This document shows, piece after piece, positions 27,310-38,806 of a stretch of DNA of 49,206 nt (its first letter is position 1; each line of letters opens with the position of its first letter). The stretch covers positions 1-49,206 of the forward strand of contig NZ_PJZI01000037.1 in NCBI RefSeq assembly GCF_002858805.1, in the 5' to 3' direction. Source of the DNA: Chimaeribacter arupi. Lineage in GTDB: Bacteria; Pseudomonadota; Gammaproteobacteria; Enterobacterales; Enterobacteriaceae. Under the pieces are notes generated by a model that was given only the letters and a program-made list of their open reading frames with translations, made no database searches and was not told where the DNA came from. The translations under genes and the position numbers were made by a program.

Positions 27310-28002
27310 TCAGCGCTCCGTAGACTGCATAGCGGCCCACCAGGCCGGGTCAGCCACAATCTGGCCGGTTTCATCCAGCGTTGGGCGTGGCAACCCTTTG
27401 CGTTTTGCCACATTGGCCAGCACCGGGTAGCCGCCTTCAAACAGCAACCGCTGCTGTTCCTCTTCATCCAGCATGCAGGTATCGCGATGATACATCCCGG
27501 CGTTCTGCCGCTGGCGCTGCGCTTCATACAGGATCAGGGCAGAGGCCACCGACACATTCAGCGACTGCACCATGCCCACCATCGGAATGATGATGTCGCG
27601 ATCGGCCAGCGCCAGCGCTTCAGGCGTGATGCCGGTTTTCTCCTGCCCGAGCAGGATGCAGGTCGGGCGGGTGTAATCAATCTCGCGGAAATCTACGGCG
27701 TGGTCGGAAAGGTGGGTCGCCAGCACCTGCATCCCCTGGCTTTTCATGCTGGCGACGGCGTCGGTGATGGTTTTATGGGTTTGAACCTGGACCCAGCTAT
27801 TGCTGCCGGCGGCGGAAGAGACCAGCGTGCGCATACGGTTGGTGGGCCAGACCGCGTGGATCTCGTGAACACCCACCGCATCGGCCGTGCGGATCACGGC
27901 CGAGACGTTGTGGGGCTTATGAACCTGCTCCATACAGACCGTGAGATCCGGTTGTCTGGCAGTCAGCATTTCGCGGATTCGCGCGTATCGTTGTGGAGTC
28001 AT
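27310..28002 (-). CDS. trmH: TrmH, tRNA (guanosine(18)-2'-O)-methyltransferase
   Basis: The 230-residue protein is of the SPOUT family and matches E. coli TrmH/SpoU (229 aa). The trefoil-knot motifs NRMRTLVSSAAGSNSWV, CILLGQEKTGITPEAL and IIPMVGMVQSLNVSVASALILYE form the SAM site; the conserved Asn and Ser are in the last. It methylates the ribose of G18 in tRNA D-loops. It lies five bases after spoT and abuts recG. Confidence 0.97.
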   Translation of the reverse strand: MTPQRYARIREMLTARQPDLTVCMEQVHKPHNVSAVIRTADAVGVHEIHAVWPTNRMRTLVSSAAGSNSWVQVQTHKTITDAVASMKSQGMQVLATHLSDHAVDFREIDYTRPTCILLGQEKTGITPEALALADRDIIIPMVGMVQSLNVSVASALILYEAQRQRQNAGMYHRDTCMLDEEEQQRLLFEGGYPVLANVAKRKGLPRPTLDETGQIVADPAWWAAMQSTER

Positions 28003-28007
28003 CAGCC

Positions 28008-30113
28008 TTAGTTTCTGTTTCGGTTTACTCTGATCACATCCGGCATAATACGAATCTTACGCATCACGTTCGCCAGATGAATACGATCACGCACTGTCAG
28101 GCGGATAAAGGCGCTGTAAACCCGGCCATCACGCTCTTCGGTGCTCAGGCTCTGGATGTTGGACTCCGCCGCATTAATCGCGGCTGTGAGGTTCGCCAGC
28201 GCACCCTGATGGTTGAACATATCCACTTTGATTTCAGTGATAAATTCCTGATCCAGCTCCTGGTCGTCCCACTCCACCGCCATGAATTTCTCTGGCTCTT
28301 TCTGGTAGCCACGGATATTTCGGCAAGATTCATGGTGGATAACCAGCCCTTTGCCGGGGCTGACGTGGGCGATAATCGGGTCACCTGGGATCGGACGGCA
28401 GCATTTTGCAAAGGTAATCAGCACCCCATCCGCGCCCTTGATCGGCAGGTTACGCATCCCGCTTGGGCCGATAGTGGTGTGGTCACCCAGCAGATTGGTG
28501 GCAACCACCACACTCATGGCGTTACCCAGGCCAATTTCCGCCAGCAGGTCATCCATAGAGGCGAGCCGCATACGCTCCAGTTCACGCTGGATATGCTCTT
28601 CCGGAATATCTGACAGCTTGCGGCCATTGCCCAGGGCGTGGTTCAGCAGGCGGCGGCCCAGCGAGACGGAATCATCACGCTTGAGGTTTTTCAGCATCTG
28701 GCGGATTTTGGCGCGTGCTTTAGAGCTCACGACAAAGTTCAGCCACGCGGCATTCGGGCGGGCGCCCGGCGCGGTGATGATCTCGACCGTCTGGCCGCTG
28801 CTCAGTGACTGCGACAACGGGTAAGGCTGGCGGTCAACGCGCGCGCCCACACAGGCGTGGCCGATGTCGGTATGCACCGCATAGGCGAAGTCCACCGGCG
28901 TCGCACCGGCCGGCAATTCCACAATGCGGCCTTCCGGCGTGAACACGTAAATCTCATCCGGGAACAGATCAGATTTCACGCTTTCAATAAATTCAAACGA
29001 GCTGCCGGCACTCTGTTGCAGTTCCAGCAGGCTTTGCATCCAGCGCTGCGCACGGATTTGCGCCGTGGTGCCGGATTCGCCCTGTTCCTTATAGGCCCAG
29101 TGCGCGGCCACCCCCATTTCTGCCATCTGGTCCATATCCTCGGTGCGGATCTGCACTTCAACCGGCACGCCGTGCGGGCCGATCAAGGAGGTATGCAGGG
29201 ATTGGTAGCCGTTGGCTTTGGGAATGGCGATATAATCTTTGACTCTGCCGGGGCGCGGCTTATACAGGCTGTGGGCCTGGCCAAGAACGCGGTAGCAGGT
29301 ATCGACTTCTTTCACGATGACGCGGAATGCGTAGATGTCCATGATGGAGTGAAAACGCTGCTCTTTCAGGTGCATTTTGCAGTAGATCGAGTACAGGTGC
29401 TTTTCACGCCCACTCACGCGGCATTCAATGCCGGCTTCCGTCAGCCGTCCTTCGATTTCAGATAAAATCTTCTGAATCATTTCCTTACGGTTGCCGCGCG
29501 CCGCTTTCACGACTTCTTTAATCACACGGTAACGGTTCGGGTACAGGGCTTCAAAACCCAGCTCTTCCAGCTCGGTTTTTAAATGGTGAATACCCAGCCG
29601 GTGGGCCAGCGGGCTGTAAATCTCTAAGGTTTCGCGCGCAATACGGCGGCGCTTGTCCGGCCGCAGCGAACCGAGGGTACGCATGTTGTGCGTCCGGTCG
29701 GCCAGCTTGATCAGGACGACGCGGATATCCTGCACCATCGCCATGATCATCTTGCGGAAGTTTTCCGCCTGCGCTTCTTTCTTGTCGCGGAATTTAAGCT
29801 TATCCAGCTTAGAGACGCCCTCAACCAGTTCAGCCACGCTTTTGCCGAACAACTGCTCCATATCCTGATATGTCGCAGGGGTATCTTCGATGACGTCATG
29901 CAGCAGGGCCGCCATCAGCGTTTCGTGGTCAAGGCGCATTTCCGCCAGAATGCAGGCAACCGCCACAGGGTGAGTAATATACGGCTCACCGCTGGAGCGG
30001 GTCTGACCTTCGTGCGCGTCACGCGCAACGAGGTATGCCTGTTTGAGGCGCTTGATCTGCTCCTCGGGCAGGTATTTTTGAATCAGCAGATTCAGGCTTT
30101 CAAACAGGTACAA
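28008..30113 (-). CDS. spoT: SpoT, bifunctional (p)ppGpp synthetase/hydrolase
   Basis: The 701-residue protein (E. coli 702) has an N-terminal HD hydrolase domain with His72-Asp73 (LLHDVIEDT). A RelA/SpoT synthetase domain (AYKEQG near its end), a TGS domain (DEIYVFTPEGRIVELP), a helical/zinc-finger-like region with CCRPIPGD, and a C-terminal ACT domain follow. It is the main (p)ppGpp hydrolase and makes (p)ppGpp under fatty acid, iron or carbon stress. It follows rpoZ by 19 bp. Confidence 0.98.
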   Translation of the reverse strand: MYLFESLNLLIQKYLPEEQIKRLKQAYLVARDAHEGQTRSSGEPYITHPVAVACILAEMRLDHETLMAALLHDVIEDTPATYQDMEQLFGKSVAELVEGVSKLDKLKFRDKKEAQAENFRKMIMAMVQDIRVVLIKLADRTHNMRTLGSLRPDKRRRIARETLEIYSPLAHRLGIHHLKTELEELGFEALYPNRYRVIKEVVKAARGNRKEMIQKILSEIEGRLTEAGIECRVSGREKHLYSIYCKMHLKEQRFHSIMDIYAFRVIVKEVDTCYRVLGQAHSLYKPRPGRVKDYIAIPKANGYQSLHTSLIGPHGVPVEVQIRTEDMDQMAEMGVAAHWAYKEQGESGTTAQIRAQRWMQSLLELQQSAGSSFEFIESVKSDLFPDEIYVFTPEGRIVELPAGATPVDFAYAVHTDIGHACVGARVDRQPYPLSQSLSSGQTVEIITAPGARPNAAWLNFVVSSKARAKIRQMLKNLKRDDSVSLGRRLLNHALGNGRKLSDIPEEHIQRELERMRLASMDDLLAEIGLGNAMSVVVATNLLGDHTTIGPSGMRNLPIKGADGVLITFAKCCRPIPGDPIIAHVSPGKGLVIHHESCRNIRGYQKEPEKFMAVEWDDQELDQEFITEIKVDMFNHQGALANLTAAINAAESNIQSLSTEERDGRVYSAFIRLTVRDRIHLANVMRKIRIMPDVIRVNRNRN

Positions 30114-30132
30114 GGTATTTTCACAACTCCGA

Positions 30133-30408
30133 TTAACGACGGCCTTCAGCGATCGCGGTTACAGCCTGAATTTCAGCGGCTTCCTGCTCTTGCTGTTCCT
30201 GACGATCGCGGACATCAAGAATCTGGCTGTTGATCAGGCCTTCTTCGATTTCACGCAGGGCGATAACGGTATATTTGTCGTTCTCTTCCGGAACCAGCGG
30301 ATCTTTACCGCCTACCTGAATCTGGCGCGCCCGACGAGCAGCGACCAACACCAGGTCAAAACGGTTACCAATTTTCTCTACAGCGTCTTGAACAGTTACG
30401 CGTGCCAT
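30133..30408 (-). CDS. rpoZ: RNA polymerase omega subunit
   Basis: The 91-residue protein is almost identical to E. coli omega ([29 protein letters not shown]...[15 protein letters not shown]). It wraps the C-terminal tail of beta-prime, helps assembly of RNA polymerase, and forms part of ppGpp site 1, which suits its place directly before spoT. The gap to gmk is 54 bp. Confidence 0.99.
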   Translation of the reverse strand: MARVTVQDAVEKIGNRFDLVLVAARRARQIQVGGKDPLVPEENDKYTVIALREIEEGLINSQILDVRDRQEQQEQEAAEIQAVTAIAEGRR

Positions 30409-30462
30409 ATAAGTGCTACTCCACAGGTGACGAAATGACTGGGCATAATACTGAAAGTGACT

Positions 30463-31086
30463 TCAGTCTGCCAATAATTTGGTGATTAAACCGTCATACT
30501 TGAGCTTTTGGCGGCCCAGACGCAGACGTTCAGCGCGAATAATGGTTTTTAAATCCAGCAGGGCCAGATCAAAATCATCATTAACGATCAGGTAATCATA
30601 CTCGGCAAAGTGGGTCATCTCCGCGACGGCTTGCGCCATACGTTTGGCGATAACCTCTTCGCTGTCCTGGTTGCGGCCGCGCAGGCGACGCCCCAGTTCC
30701 TCTTTCGACGGCGGCAAAATAAAGATGCTGCGCGCGTCCGGCATTTTTTCCCGGATTTGCTTAGCGCCCTGCCAGTCGATATCCAGAAACACATCAACAC
30801 CCGTTTTCAGGACTTGCTCAATAGCGGCGCGTGACGTGCCGTAATAGTTGCCGAATACCTGTGCATGTTCAAGAAAGTCATCTTTCTCAATCATGTCGCA
30901 AAATTCCGCCTCAGACACAAAAAAGTAGTGCTCACCATGCTGTTCGCCCGGACGCATCGCGCGGGTGGTATGGGAGATGGAAACCTGAGTGTCGTAGAGC
31001 GGTTGTGTTTTCAGCAAAGCCTGAATCAGGCTGGATTTCCCTGCGCCGCTGGGGGCAGAGACAATATATAACGTGCCTTGAGCCAT
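30463..31086 (-). CDS. gmk: Guanylate kinase
   Basis: The 207-residue protein has the E. coli length. P-loop [13 protein letters not shown] near the N-terminus, the GMP-binding [18 protein letters not shown], and the lid R-x-R region ([19 protein letters not shown]) are all present. It phosphorylates GMP to GDP for RNA, DNA and (p)ppGpp synthesis. It opens the leftward gmk-rpoZ-spoT-trmH-recG run. The 278 bp to ligB hold a divergent promoter region in which I see no other gene. Confidence 0.98.
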   Translation of the reverse strand: MAQGTLYIVSAPSGAGKSSLIQALLKTQPLYDTQVSISHTTRAMRPGEQHGEHYFFVSEAEFCDMIEKDDFLEHAQVFGNYYGTSRAAIEQVLKTGVDVFLDIDWQGAKQIREKMPDARSIFILPPSKEELGRRLRGRNQDSEEVIAKRMAQAVAEMTHFAEYDYLIVNDDFDLALLDLKTIIRAERLRLGRQKLKYDGLITKLLAD

Positions 31087-31196
31087 AGGTGATGTTTCAG
31101 CTGTAACGGTTGATATGTTGATGCGGAAGAGAATGTCTCCGCACAGTATACACGGCTACCCGTCCGGATGCAGCGTTCACGTTTATTTCACCCTAA

Positions 31197-33077
<1,881 letters not shown>

Positions 33078-33079
33078 CA

Positions 33080-33814
33080 TCAGTAAGGGCTGGCGACCGG
33101 GCGAACCACCAATTCACTCACGTCTACCTCATCCGGCTGCTCGATGGCGTAAGCCACGGCGCGGGCAATGGCATCTGGTTTGATGGCAATGCGCCGGAAC
33201 GTGTCCATTGCCTGGCGGGCAGTCTCATCCGTGATGGTGTTTGCCAGCTCAGACTCCACCACACCGGGGTAGATCACGGTGACGCGCAGCGTATCTGACT
33301 CCTGACGCAGCCCGTCTGAAATCGCGCGCACGGCATATTTCGTGGCGCAGTACACGGCCGCGGTGGGGGAGACGCTCAGCCCGCCAATTGAGGAAATATT
33401 AATGACGTGGCCACATTGCTGGGCCTCCATCACCGGTTGTGCTGCGGCAATACCATGCAGCACGCCACGGATATTGACGTCGATCATCTGGTTCCACTCC
33501 TCCACCTTACGGGACGATAAAGGCGAAAGCGGCATGACACCGGCATTATTGATGATGACATCCAGGCGGCCAAATTTGCGCATCGCCAGCTCAACAAACG
33601 CTTCCATGTCTTCGAGGCGGGTCACGTCCAGTGCCTGGCTCCAGGCTTCACCGCCTGCGGAGCGAATCTCGTCTACCAGCGTAGCCAGCCTGTCCACCCG
33701 GCGAGCACCGACGATGACCCGTGCGCCTTTTTCCGCCAGTAAACGTGCTGTGGCTTCGCCAATGCCGCTGCTTGCGCCGGTGATGGCAATCACTTTGTTC
33801 TTGATACCGGTCAT
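33080..33814 (-). CDS. Classical SDR oxidoreductase
   Basis: The 244-residue short-chain dehydrogenase/reductase has TGASSGIG at 12-19 (cofactor), NNAG at 89-92, catalytic Ser142 (or 141), Tyr155 and Lys159 in YCATK. Arg38-Arg39 after the second strand (VGARRVDRL) suggests NADP(H). The nearest known group is the YdfG/serine-dehydrogenase-like SDRs, but the substrate cannot be told. It begins near its own GGGGA-type ribosome-binding site. It lies between ligB and a second, divergent SDR, where E. coli has other genes, and is likely accessory. Confidence 0.9.
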   Translation of the reverse strand: MTGIKNKVIAITGASSGIGEATARLLAEKGARVIVGARRVDRLATLVDEIRSAGGEAWSQALDVTRLEDMEAFVELAMRKFGRLDVIINNAGVMPLSPLSSRKVEEWNQMIDVNIRGVLHGIAAAQPVMEAQQCGHVINISSIGGLSVSPTAAVYCATKYAVRAISDGLRQESDTLRVTVIYPGVVESELANTITDETARQAMDTFRRIAIKPDAIARAVAYAIEQPDEVDVSELVVRPVASPY

Positions 33815-34007
33815 AGGTTTCCCCTTTCAGAATGAAAAAACAGGTACGGGATGTGCGTCAACACAGGGGGAATAATAGGCCTGGCGGCCTGGTTGAAAAA
33901 TACCCAGACCTCTTTGTGTCTTGCCTATTCCTCTTGGGAAGGCGGCGGGCAGGCGCATGGCTGCTATGCTTTTTTCCACAGAGGACTATTTCAACGGAGG
34001 GTAATCA

Positions 34008-35003
34008 ATGGGTAACCACGCACGTGTGGCAGTAATTACAGGCGGAACCGCAGGGGTTGGCCGGGCTACCGCTCTCCATTTCGCTCAGGAAGGGTTTGAT
34101 GTTGCCATACTTGCCAGAGGAGAAGAGGGATTAAGCAGTACGGTTGAGGAACTGGAAGCCTGTGGCGGCCGGGTACTGGGGCTGGCAGTGGATGTCTCTG
34201 ATGCAGCGCAGGTTGAGCGGGCGGCGGATCAGGTGGAAAACAGACTTGGCCCTGTTGATGTCTGGGTCAATGTGGCGATGAATACCGTCATTGCCCCGGT
34301 CAGTGAAATGACGGCTGACGAATATAAGCGCGTCACCGATGTCACCTACCTTGGGGCGGTAAACGGCACGCTCGCTGCCCTGAAACGTATGCAGCCACGC
34401 AACCGCGGCACCATTGTGCAGACCGGTTCCGCGCTGGCCTACCGCTCGATTCCGCTGCAATCAGCGTATTGTGCCGCCAAAGCCGCCCTGCGAGGGTTTA
34501 CGGACTCGCTGCGCAGTGAGCTTATCCATGATAAAAGCCGGGTACGCCTGACGATGGTGCATCTGCCGGGCATCAATACGCCGCAATTTGAATGGGCGCG
34601 CAATAAACTCAGCCACCGCGTGCAGCCGGTCGCGCCGATTTACCAGCCGGAGGTGGCCGCCAGGGCCATTTTTGATGCCGCCAGACGCGCCCCGCGTGAA
34701 ATCTGGCTGGGCAAAGCAACGCTGCAATCGATTCTCGGCAACATGTTATTCCCCGGTATGCTGGATAAATTGCTGGCAAAACAAGCCTACAGCGGGCAGA
34801 TGACTGACGAGCCGGAATCGCCGTCGCGCCCGGATTACCTGTATGAACCGGTGGAAAATCTGCACCGCACCCACGGCCGGTTCAGTGAGAACGCCAAAAA
34901 CAAAGCGATCTCTGTGGATTCCCATATGGTCGGCGTCACCGTTCTGGCGCTGGCCGGGCTGGGCATTGCCGCACTGACGCGGGGCCGTAAACGCCACCGC
35001 TGA
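34008..35003 (+). CDS. SDR oxidoreductase with a C-terminal membrane anchor
   Basis: The 331-residue SDR has TGGTAGVG at 11-18 and Ser141, Tyr154 and Lys158 (YCAAK). The usual NNAG is replaced by NVAMN at 88-92. About 80 residues extend beyond the normal SDR core. They end in a hydrophobic stretch, MVGVTVLALAGLGIAALTRG (about 307-326), followed by KRHR, which reads as a single tail anchor facing the cytoplasm. GGAGGG (33996-34001) is a good ribosome-binding site. It is not related to the preceding SDR beyond the fold. The substrate is unknown; some enterobacterial genomes carry similar proteins. Confidence 0.9.
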   Translation: MGNHARVAVITGGTAGVGRATALHFAQEGFDVAILARGEEGLSSTVEELEACGGRVLGLAVDVSDAAQVERAADQVENRLGPVDVWVNVAMNTVIAPVSEMTADEYKRVTDVTYLGAVNGTLAALKRMQPRNRGTIVQTGSALAYRSIPLQSAYCAAKAALRGFTDSLRSELIHDKSRVRLTMVHLPGINTPQFEWARNKLSHRVQPVAPIYQPEVAARAIFDAARRAPREIWLGKATLQSILGNMLFPGMLDKLLAKQAYSGQMTDEPESPSRPDYLYEPVENLHRTHGRFSENAKNKAISVDSHMVGVTVLALAGLGIAALTRGRKRHR

Positions 35004-35016
35004 TCCACCCGGCAGC

Positions 35017-35042
35017 AAAAAGCCCGCACAGGGCGGGCTTTC
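35017..35042. terminator. Terminator between the SDR gene and yicC
   Basis: AGCCCGC (about 35021-35027) pairs with GCGGGCT (about 35033-35039) with A run before and short T run after. It is better as a terminator for the leftward yicC transcript than for the SDR gene. Confidence 0.75.
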
Positions 35043-35078
35043 AGACAGGCCGGTTCAGGGCCGGCGCATGCGCGGCAG

Positions 35079-35942
35079 TTACTCGATATTTTGAATCTGT
35101 TCGCGCATCTGTTCGATCAGCACTTTCAGCTCGATGGCGGAGGTGGTGACATCGGCATTGATCGATTTTGACGCTAGGGTGTTCGACTCGCGGTTGAACT
35201 CCTGCATCATGAAGTCCAGGCGGCGGCCCACGGCCTCTTCTTTCTTCAGGATTTTGTGCGTCTCTTTCACATGTGCATCGAGGCGGTCCAGCTCTTCCGC
35301 CACATCCACACGTTGGGCCATCAGCACCAGCTCCTGTTCCAGCCGGTTATTCTCCAGCTGCACTTCGGCTTCTTCCAGTTTGCTGACCAGCCGTTCACGC
35401 TGCCATTGCAGGATGTTCGGCATCTGGGCGCGCACTTTTGTCACCTCAGCACTTACCCCTGCAAGCCGCTGTTCAATCAGGCTTTTCAGGGCAGCGCCTT
35501 CGCTTTCACGGGCAGCGATGAAATCATCCAGCGCACCGTCAAGGGCGCTGAGCAGTTCTGCGCTGATGGCGTCCAGATCCTGTTCCTCTGCCGACATCAC
35601 CCCCGGCCAGCGCAGGATATCGACCGGGTTAATTTCCCCCTCGTCGCTCTGCATTTTGACCCAGTTGGCGGCTTCCACCAGCTGTTTGGCCAGTTTTTCA
35701 TTCAGGACCAGGCTGCTCTGAGCACCTGGGTCCAGCTCGAAACGCAGGTTACATTCGATCTTGCCGCGGGTCAGGCGCGCGCGGATGCGCTCACGGACAA
35801 CCGGCTCCAGGCCGCGGAACTGTTCCGGCAGGCGGATGTAGGTTTCCAGATAACGCTGGTTAACGGAACGGAGTTCCCAGGCTGCGCTGCCCCAGTTGCC
35901 CTTGATTTCACGCCGGGCGTAGGCGGTCATGCTGCGGATCAT
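35079..35942 (-). CDS. yicC: YicC, endoribonuclease of the YicC/YloC family
   Basis: The 287-residue protein has the E. coli length and is very close to it: MIRSMTAYARRE at the start, FMMQEFNRESNTLASKS and AIELKVLIEQMREQIQNIE at the end. The family is reported to be an RNA endonuclease and, in E. coli, to act in decay of the sRNA RyhB with PNPase. It is divergent from rph across 125 bp. Confidence 0.96.
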   Translation of the reverse strand: MIRSMTAYARREIKGNWGSAAWELRSVNQRYLETYIRLPEQFRGLEPVVRERIRARLTRGKIECNLRFELDPGAQSSLVLNEKLAKQLVEAANWVKMQSDEGEINPVDILRWPGVMSAEEQDLDAISAELLSALDGALDDFIAARESEGAALKSLIEQRLAGVSAEVTKVRAQMPNILQWQRERLVSKLEEAEVQLENNRLEQELVLMAQRVDVAEELDRLDAHVKETHKILKKEEAVGRRLDFMMQEFNRESNTLASKSINADVTTSAIELKVLIEQMREQIQNIE

Positions 35943-36000
35943 AGATGCGTCCCCATAATGTAAAGATGGGGGGATTATAGCCGCGGCCTACCGGTCATGA

Positions 36001-36029
36001 TAGGCATTACCTCACGAAGCCCGTATAAT
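36001..36029 (+). promoter_or_regulatory. rph-pyrE promoter
   Basis: A perfect -10 TATAAT (36024-36029) is preceded at 17 bp by TAGGCA (36001-36006, four of six). It starts the rph-pyrE transcript about 30 bp before the rph ATG. Confidence 0.75.
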
Positions 36030-36067
36030 GCGCAGCCAACTAAGATTTGCAAGCCGGAGATCAATCC

Positions 36068-36784
36068 ATGCGTCCAGCAGGCCGTAATGCACACCAGATG
36101 CGCCCCCTCACGTTCACCCGCAACTACACCAAACATGCTGAAGGTTCAGTGCTGGTGGAATTTGGTGAGACCAAAGTCCTGTGCACTGCCACGGTAGAAG
36201 AGGGCGTACCGCGCTTCCTGAAAGGGCAAGGCCAGGGATGGATCACCGCGGAATATGGCATGCTGCCCCGTTCCACCCATACCCGTAACCCGCGTGAAGC
36301 GGCCAAAGGCAAGCAGGGCGGCCGTACCCTGGAGATCCAGCGCCTGATTGCGCGTTCATTGCGTGCAGCGGTTGACCTGAAAAAACTGGGCGAATTCACC
36401 ATCACCCTCGACTGTGATGTGTTGCAGGCGGACGGCGGCACGCGTACGGCGTCCATCAGCGGTGCCTGTGTGGCGCTGGCCGATGCGCTGAATGCGCTGG
36501 TGGCAGCCCGCAAGCTGAAAGCCAACCCGATGAAAGGGCTGGTGGCAGCGGTGTCTGTAGGGATCGTCAACGGTGAAGCGCTATGCGATCTGGAGTATGT
36601 GGAAGACTCAGCTGCAGAAACTGACATGAACGTGGTGATGACCGAAGATGGCCGCATGATTGAAGTGCAGGGCACCGCTGAAGGCGAGCCGTTCAGCCAC
36701 GAGGAGCTGCTCTCCCTGTTGGCGCTGGCGCGCGAGGGAATCGACACCATTTTCGCGGCGCAGAAAGCGGCGCTTGAGCAATAA
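36068..36784 (+). CDS. rph: Ribonuclease PH
   Basis: The product is 238 aa from the ATG at 36068 (MRPAGR), the full E. coli wild-type length; the frame upstream to 36047 is not needed. Phosphate-binding [16 protein letters not shown] and active-site [16 protein letters not shown] are intact. The frame reaches its normal end, unlike the frameshifted rph-1 allele of common E. coli K-12 strains. It trims tRNA 3' ends using phosphate. In E. coli its translation also sets pyrE expression through the attenuator that follows. Confidence 0.98.
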   Translation: MRPAGRNAHQMRPLTFTRNYTKHAEGSVLVEFGETKVLCTATVEEGVPRFLKGQGQGWITAEYGMLPRSTHTRNPREAAKGKQGGRTLEIQRLIARSLRAAVDLKKLGEFTITLDCDVLQADGGTRTASISGACVALADALNALVAARKLKANPMKGLVAAVSVGIVNGEALCDLEYVEDSAAETDMNVVMTEDGRMIEVQGTAEGEPFSHEELLSLLALAREGIDTIFAAQKAALEQ

Positions 36785-36792
36785 GATTTTTT

Positions 36793-36818
36793 AAGGCGAC
36801 GCTAAGTCGCCTTTTTTA
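36793..36818 (+). terminator. pyrE attenuator
   Basis: AAGGCGAC (36793-36800) pairs with GTCGCCTT (36806-36813) across GCTAA and is followed by a T run, eight bases after the rph stop and 51 bp before pyrE. In E. coli the equivalent hairpin is a UTP-sensitive attenuator, read through when ribosomes follow polymerase closely at the end of rph. The T tract at 36786-36792 just upstream fits a pause site. Confidence 0.88.
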
Positions 36819-36868
36819 TGTCCCGTTTGCGGGATATGTGCGATCAGTCATAAACGAGGAGAGAAACC

Positions 36869-37510
36869 ATGAAAGCCTATCAGCGTACATTTATTGAGTT
36901 CGCGCTTAATAAACAGGTATTGAAGTTCGGCGAATTTACGTTGAAATCGGGCCGTACCAGCCCCTACTTCTTTAATGCCGGCCTGTTTAATACCGGGCGT
37001 GATTTGGCGCTGCTGGGGCGCTTCTATGCAGAAGCGCTGATGGACTCCGGAATTGATTTTGACCTGGTGTTCGGGCCGGCCTACAAAGGCATTCCGATTG
37101 CGACCACCACGGCGGTGGCGTTGGCTGAACATCATGAGCGCGACGTGCCTTATTGTTTCAACCGCAAAGAAGCCAAAGATCATGGCGAAGGCGGCACACT
37201 GGTAGGCAGCCCGCTTCAGGGGCGCGTCATGCTGGTGGACGATGTGATTACCGCCGGGACAGCCATCCGTGAGTCGATGGAGATCATCAACGCGCAGGGC
37301 GCAACGCTGGCCGGGGTATTGATCTCACTGGATCGTCAGGAGCGCGGCCGTGGCGAGATCTCCGCGATTCAGGAAGTGGAACGCGACTATCACTGCAAAG
37401 TGATTTCCATCGTGACGCTGAACGATTTGATCGCTTACCTCGAAGAAAAACCGGAAATGGCTGACCACCTGGCGGCAGTGCGCGCTTATCGCCAGCAATA
37501 CGGTGTATAA
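36869..37510 (+). CDS. pyrE: Orotate phosphoribosyltransferase
   Basis: The 213-residue protein has the E. coli length. The PRPP-binding motif [17 protein letters not shown] is present, along with the N-terminal [16 protein letters not shown] and the flexible catalytic loop [13 protein letters not shown]. It converts orotate and PRPP to OMP in pyrimidine synthesis. GAGGAGAG (36855-36862) gives a good ribosome-binding site. It is controlled by the attenuator in front of it. Confidence 0.98.
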   Translation: MKAYQRTFIEFALNKQVLKFGEFTLKSGRTSPYFFNAGLFNTGRDLALLGRFYAEALMDSGIDFDLVFGPAYKGIPIATTTAVALAEHHERDVPYCFNRKEAKDHGEGGTLVGSPLQGRVMLVDDVITAGTAIRESMEIINAQGATLAGVLISLDRQERGRGEISAIQEVERDYHCKVISIVTLNDLIAYLEEKPEMADHLAAVRAYRQQYGV

Positions 37511-37542
37511 CCCATAAACCCGGCAGCCGGTTGCCATAAAAG

Positions 37543-37566
37543 AAAAGGGCCGCATGGCCCTTTTGT
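37543..37566. terminator. Bidirectional terminator between pyrE and slmA
   Basis: AAAAGGGCC (37543-37551) pairs with GGCCCTTTT (37556-37564) across GCAT. The symmetric A and T runs allow use in both directions. Confidence 0.93.
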
Positions 37567-37586
37567 TGTTTATGGCAGTAAGCGGA

Positions 37587-38180
37587 TTACTGCAACTGGC
37601 CGGCAATCAGCGGCCAGCGGTGATCGAAGTCCTGCGTGGGCCGGTAGCGGAAATCGGAACGGACATAGCGGGAAAGCATTCCTTCACAGAGCGCCAGCAT
37701 CTGGCTGACCAGCAGCGCCTCGTCATTATTGAACGCCGTTCCCTCACGCAATTTACGTTCGCGTAATACCTGTCGCAATTGCGCTTCAATCCGTTCAAAC
37801 AATTGATTGATGCGGGCCTGCAACCGGTCTTGTTCAAACATCAATGCATGGCCGGTCATAATTCGGGTCAGCCCTGGATTGCGCTCTGCAAAACCAAGAA
37901 TTAATAACAGGATCAGGCGCAGCCGGGCCAACGTCTCTTTTTCATCCTGCAAAATCAGGTTGATGCGGCTGATCAGGCTGTCTTCAATAAACTCAATCAG
38001 GCTGTCAAACATCTTGGTTTTGCTGGGAAAATGCCGGTACAGCGCCGCTTCGGACACGCCCACCGTAGCGGCCAGCTTGGCGGTGGTGATGCGCTGGCTG
38101 CCGTCGCTGGATTCCAGCATCTGTGCCAGGGCCTGTAAAATCTCCTCGCGCCGGTTCCTTTTATTTTCTTTTTCTGCCAT
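37587..38180 (-). CDS. slmA: SlmA, nucleoid occlusion factor (TetR family)
   Basis: The product is 197 aa from the ATG at 38180 ([13 protein letters not shown]), close to E. coli SlmA (198 aa); the open frame further up is not homologous. The TetR-type HTH is [33 protein letters not shown]-bound SlmA binds FtsZ and blocks Z-ring formation over the nucleoid. I saw no SlmA binding site (GTGAGTACTCAC) in the window, although no exhaustive search was possible. Confidence 0.97.
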   Translation of the reverse strand: MAEKENKRNRREEILQALAQMLESSDGSQRITTAKLAATVGVSEAALYRHFPSKTKMFDSLIEFIEDSLISRINLILQDEKETLARLRLILLLILGFAERNPGLTRIMTGHALMFEQDRLQARINQLFERIEAQLRQVLRERKLREGTAFNNDEALLVSQMLALCEGMLSRYVRSDFRYRPTQDFDHRWPLIAGQLQ

Positions 38181-38347
38181 ATCCAGAAGATCCTTGCTAA
38201 TAACGGCGTTAATCAACGAAAACCCACAACCCATGCCGCATGAGTTCAGAAAACTCTGCGGCTTATAAAAAGAGATGTAATTAGTGGCAGGTATGTTCAG
38301 GTAAAGCGCTGTTCACGATCGCGGTCGGGCGCGACGCGGGACAGGGT

Positions 38348-38806
38348 TTATTGACGGCCGGAGTGGCCGAAACCACCTTCGCCCCGTTCGCTGCTGTCAA
38401 ACGCGTCAACAAGGTTAAATTCTGCCTGAACCACCGGCACGAACACCATCTGTGCGATACGTTCGCCCGGCTCGACGGTGAACGCGGTCTGGCTACGGTT
38501 CCACACCGACACCATCAGTTGCCCCTGATAGTCAGAATCAATCAGCCCCACCAGGTTGCCCAGCACCACGCCATGTTTATGGCCCAGCCCGGAACGCGGC
38601 AGGATCACCGCTGCCAGCGATGCATCGGCGATATGAATCGCCAGGCCGGTCGGCAGCAGGGCTGTCTGGCCTGGGGCCAGTTCAACGACGGCATCCAGGC
38701 AGGCGCGCAGGTCAAGGCCGGCAGAGCCGGGGGTAGCGTAAGTCGGTAAGGGGAAATCCTGACCAATGCGCGGATCAAGAATCTTTACGTCGATTTTTTT
38801 CATCAT
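38348..38806 (-). CDS. dut: dUTP diphosphatase
   Basis: The product is 152 aa from the ATG at 38806 ([11 protein letters not shown]), as in E. coli. The five trimeric-dUTPase motifs are visible: [10 protein letters not shown] (I), [10 protein letters not shown] (II), GLIDSDYQG (III), [10 protein letters not shown] (IV) and [10 protein letters not shown] (V). It cleaves dUTP to dUMP, keeping uracil out of DNA and supplying thymidylate synthesis. Its first codons overlap the 3' end of coaBC by 32 bases. Confidence 0.98.
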   Translation of the reverse strand: MMKKIDVKILDPRIGQDFPLPTYATPGSAGLDLRACLDAVVELAPGQTALLPTGLAIHIADASLAAVILPRSGLGHKHGVVLGNLVGLIDSDYQGQLMVSVWNRSQTAFTVEPGERIAQMVFVPVVQAEFNLVDAFDSSERGEGGFGHSGRQ

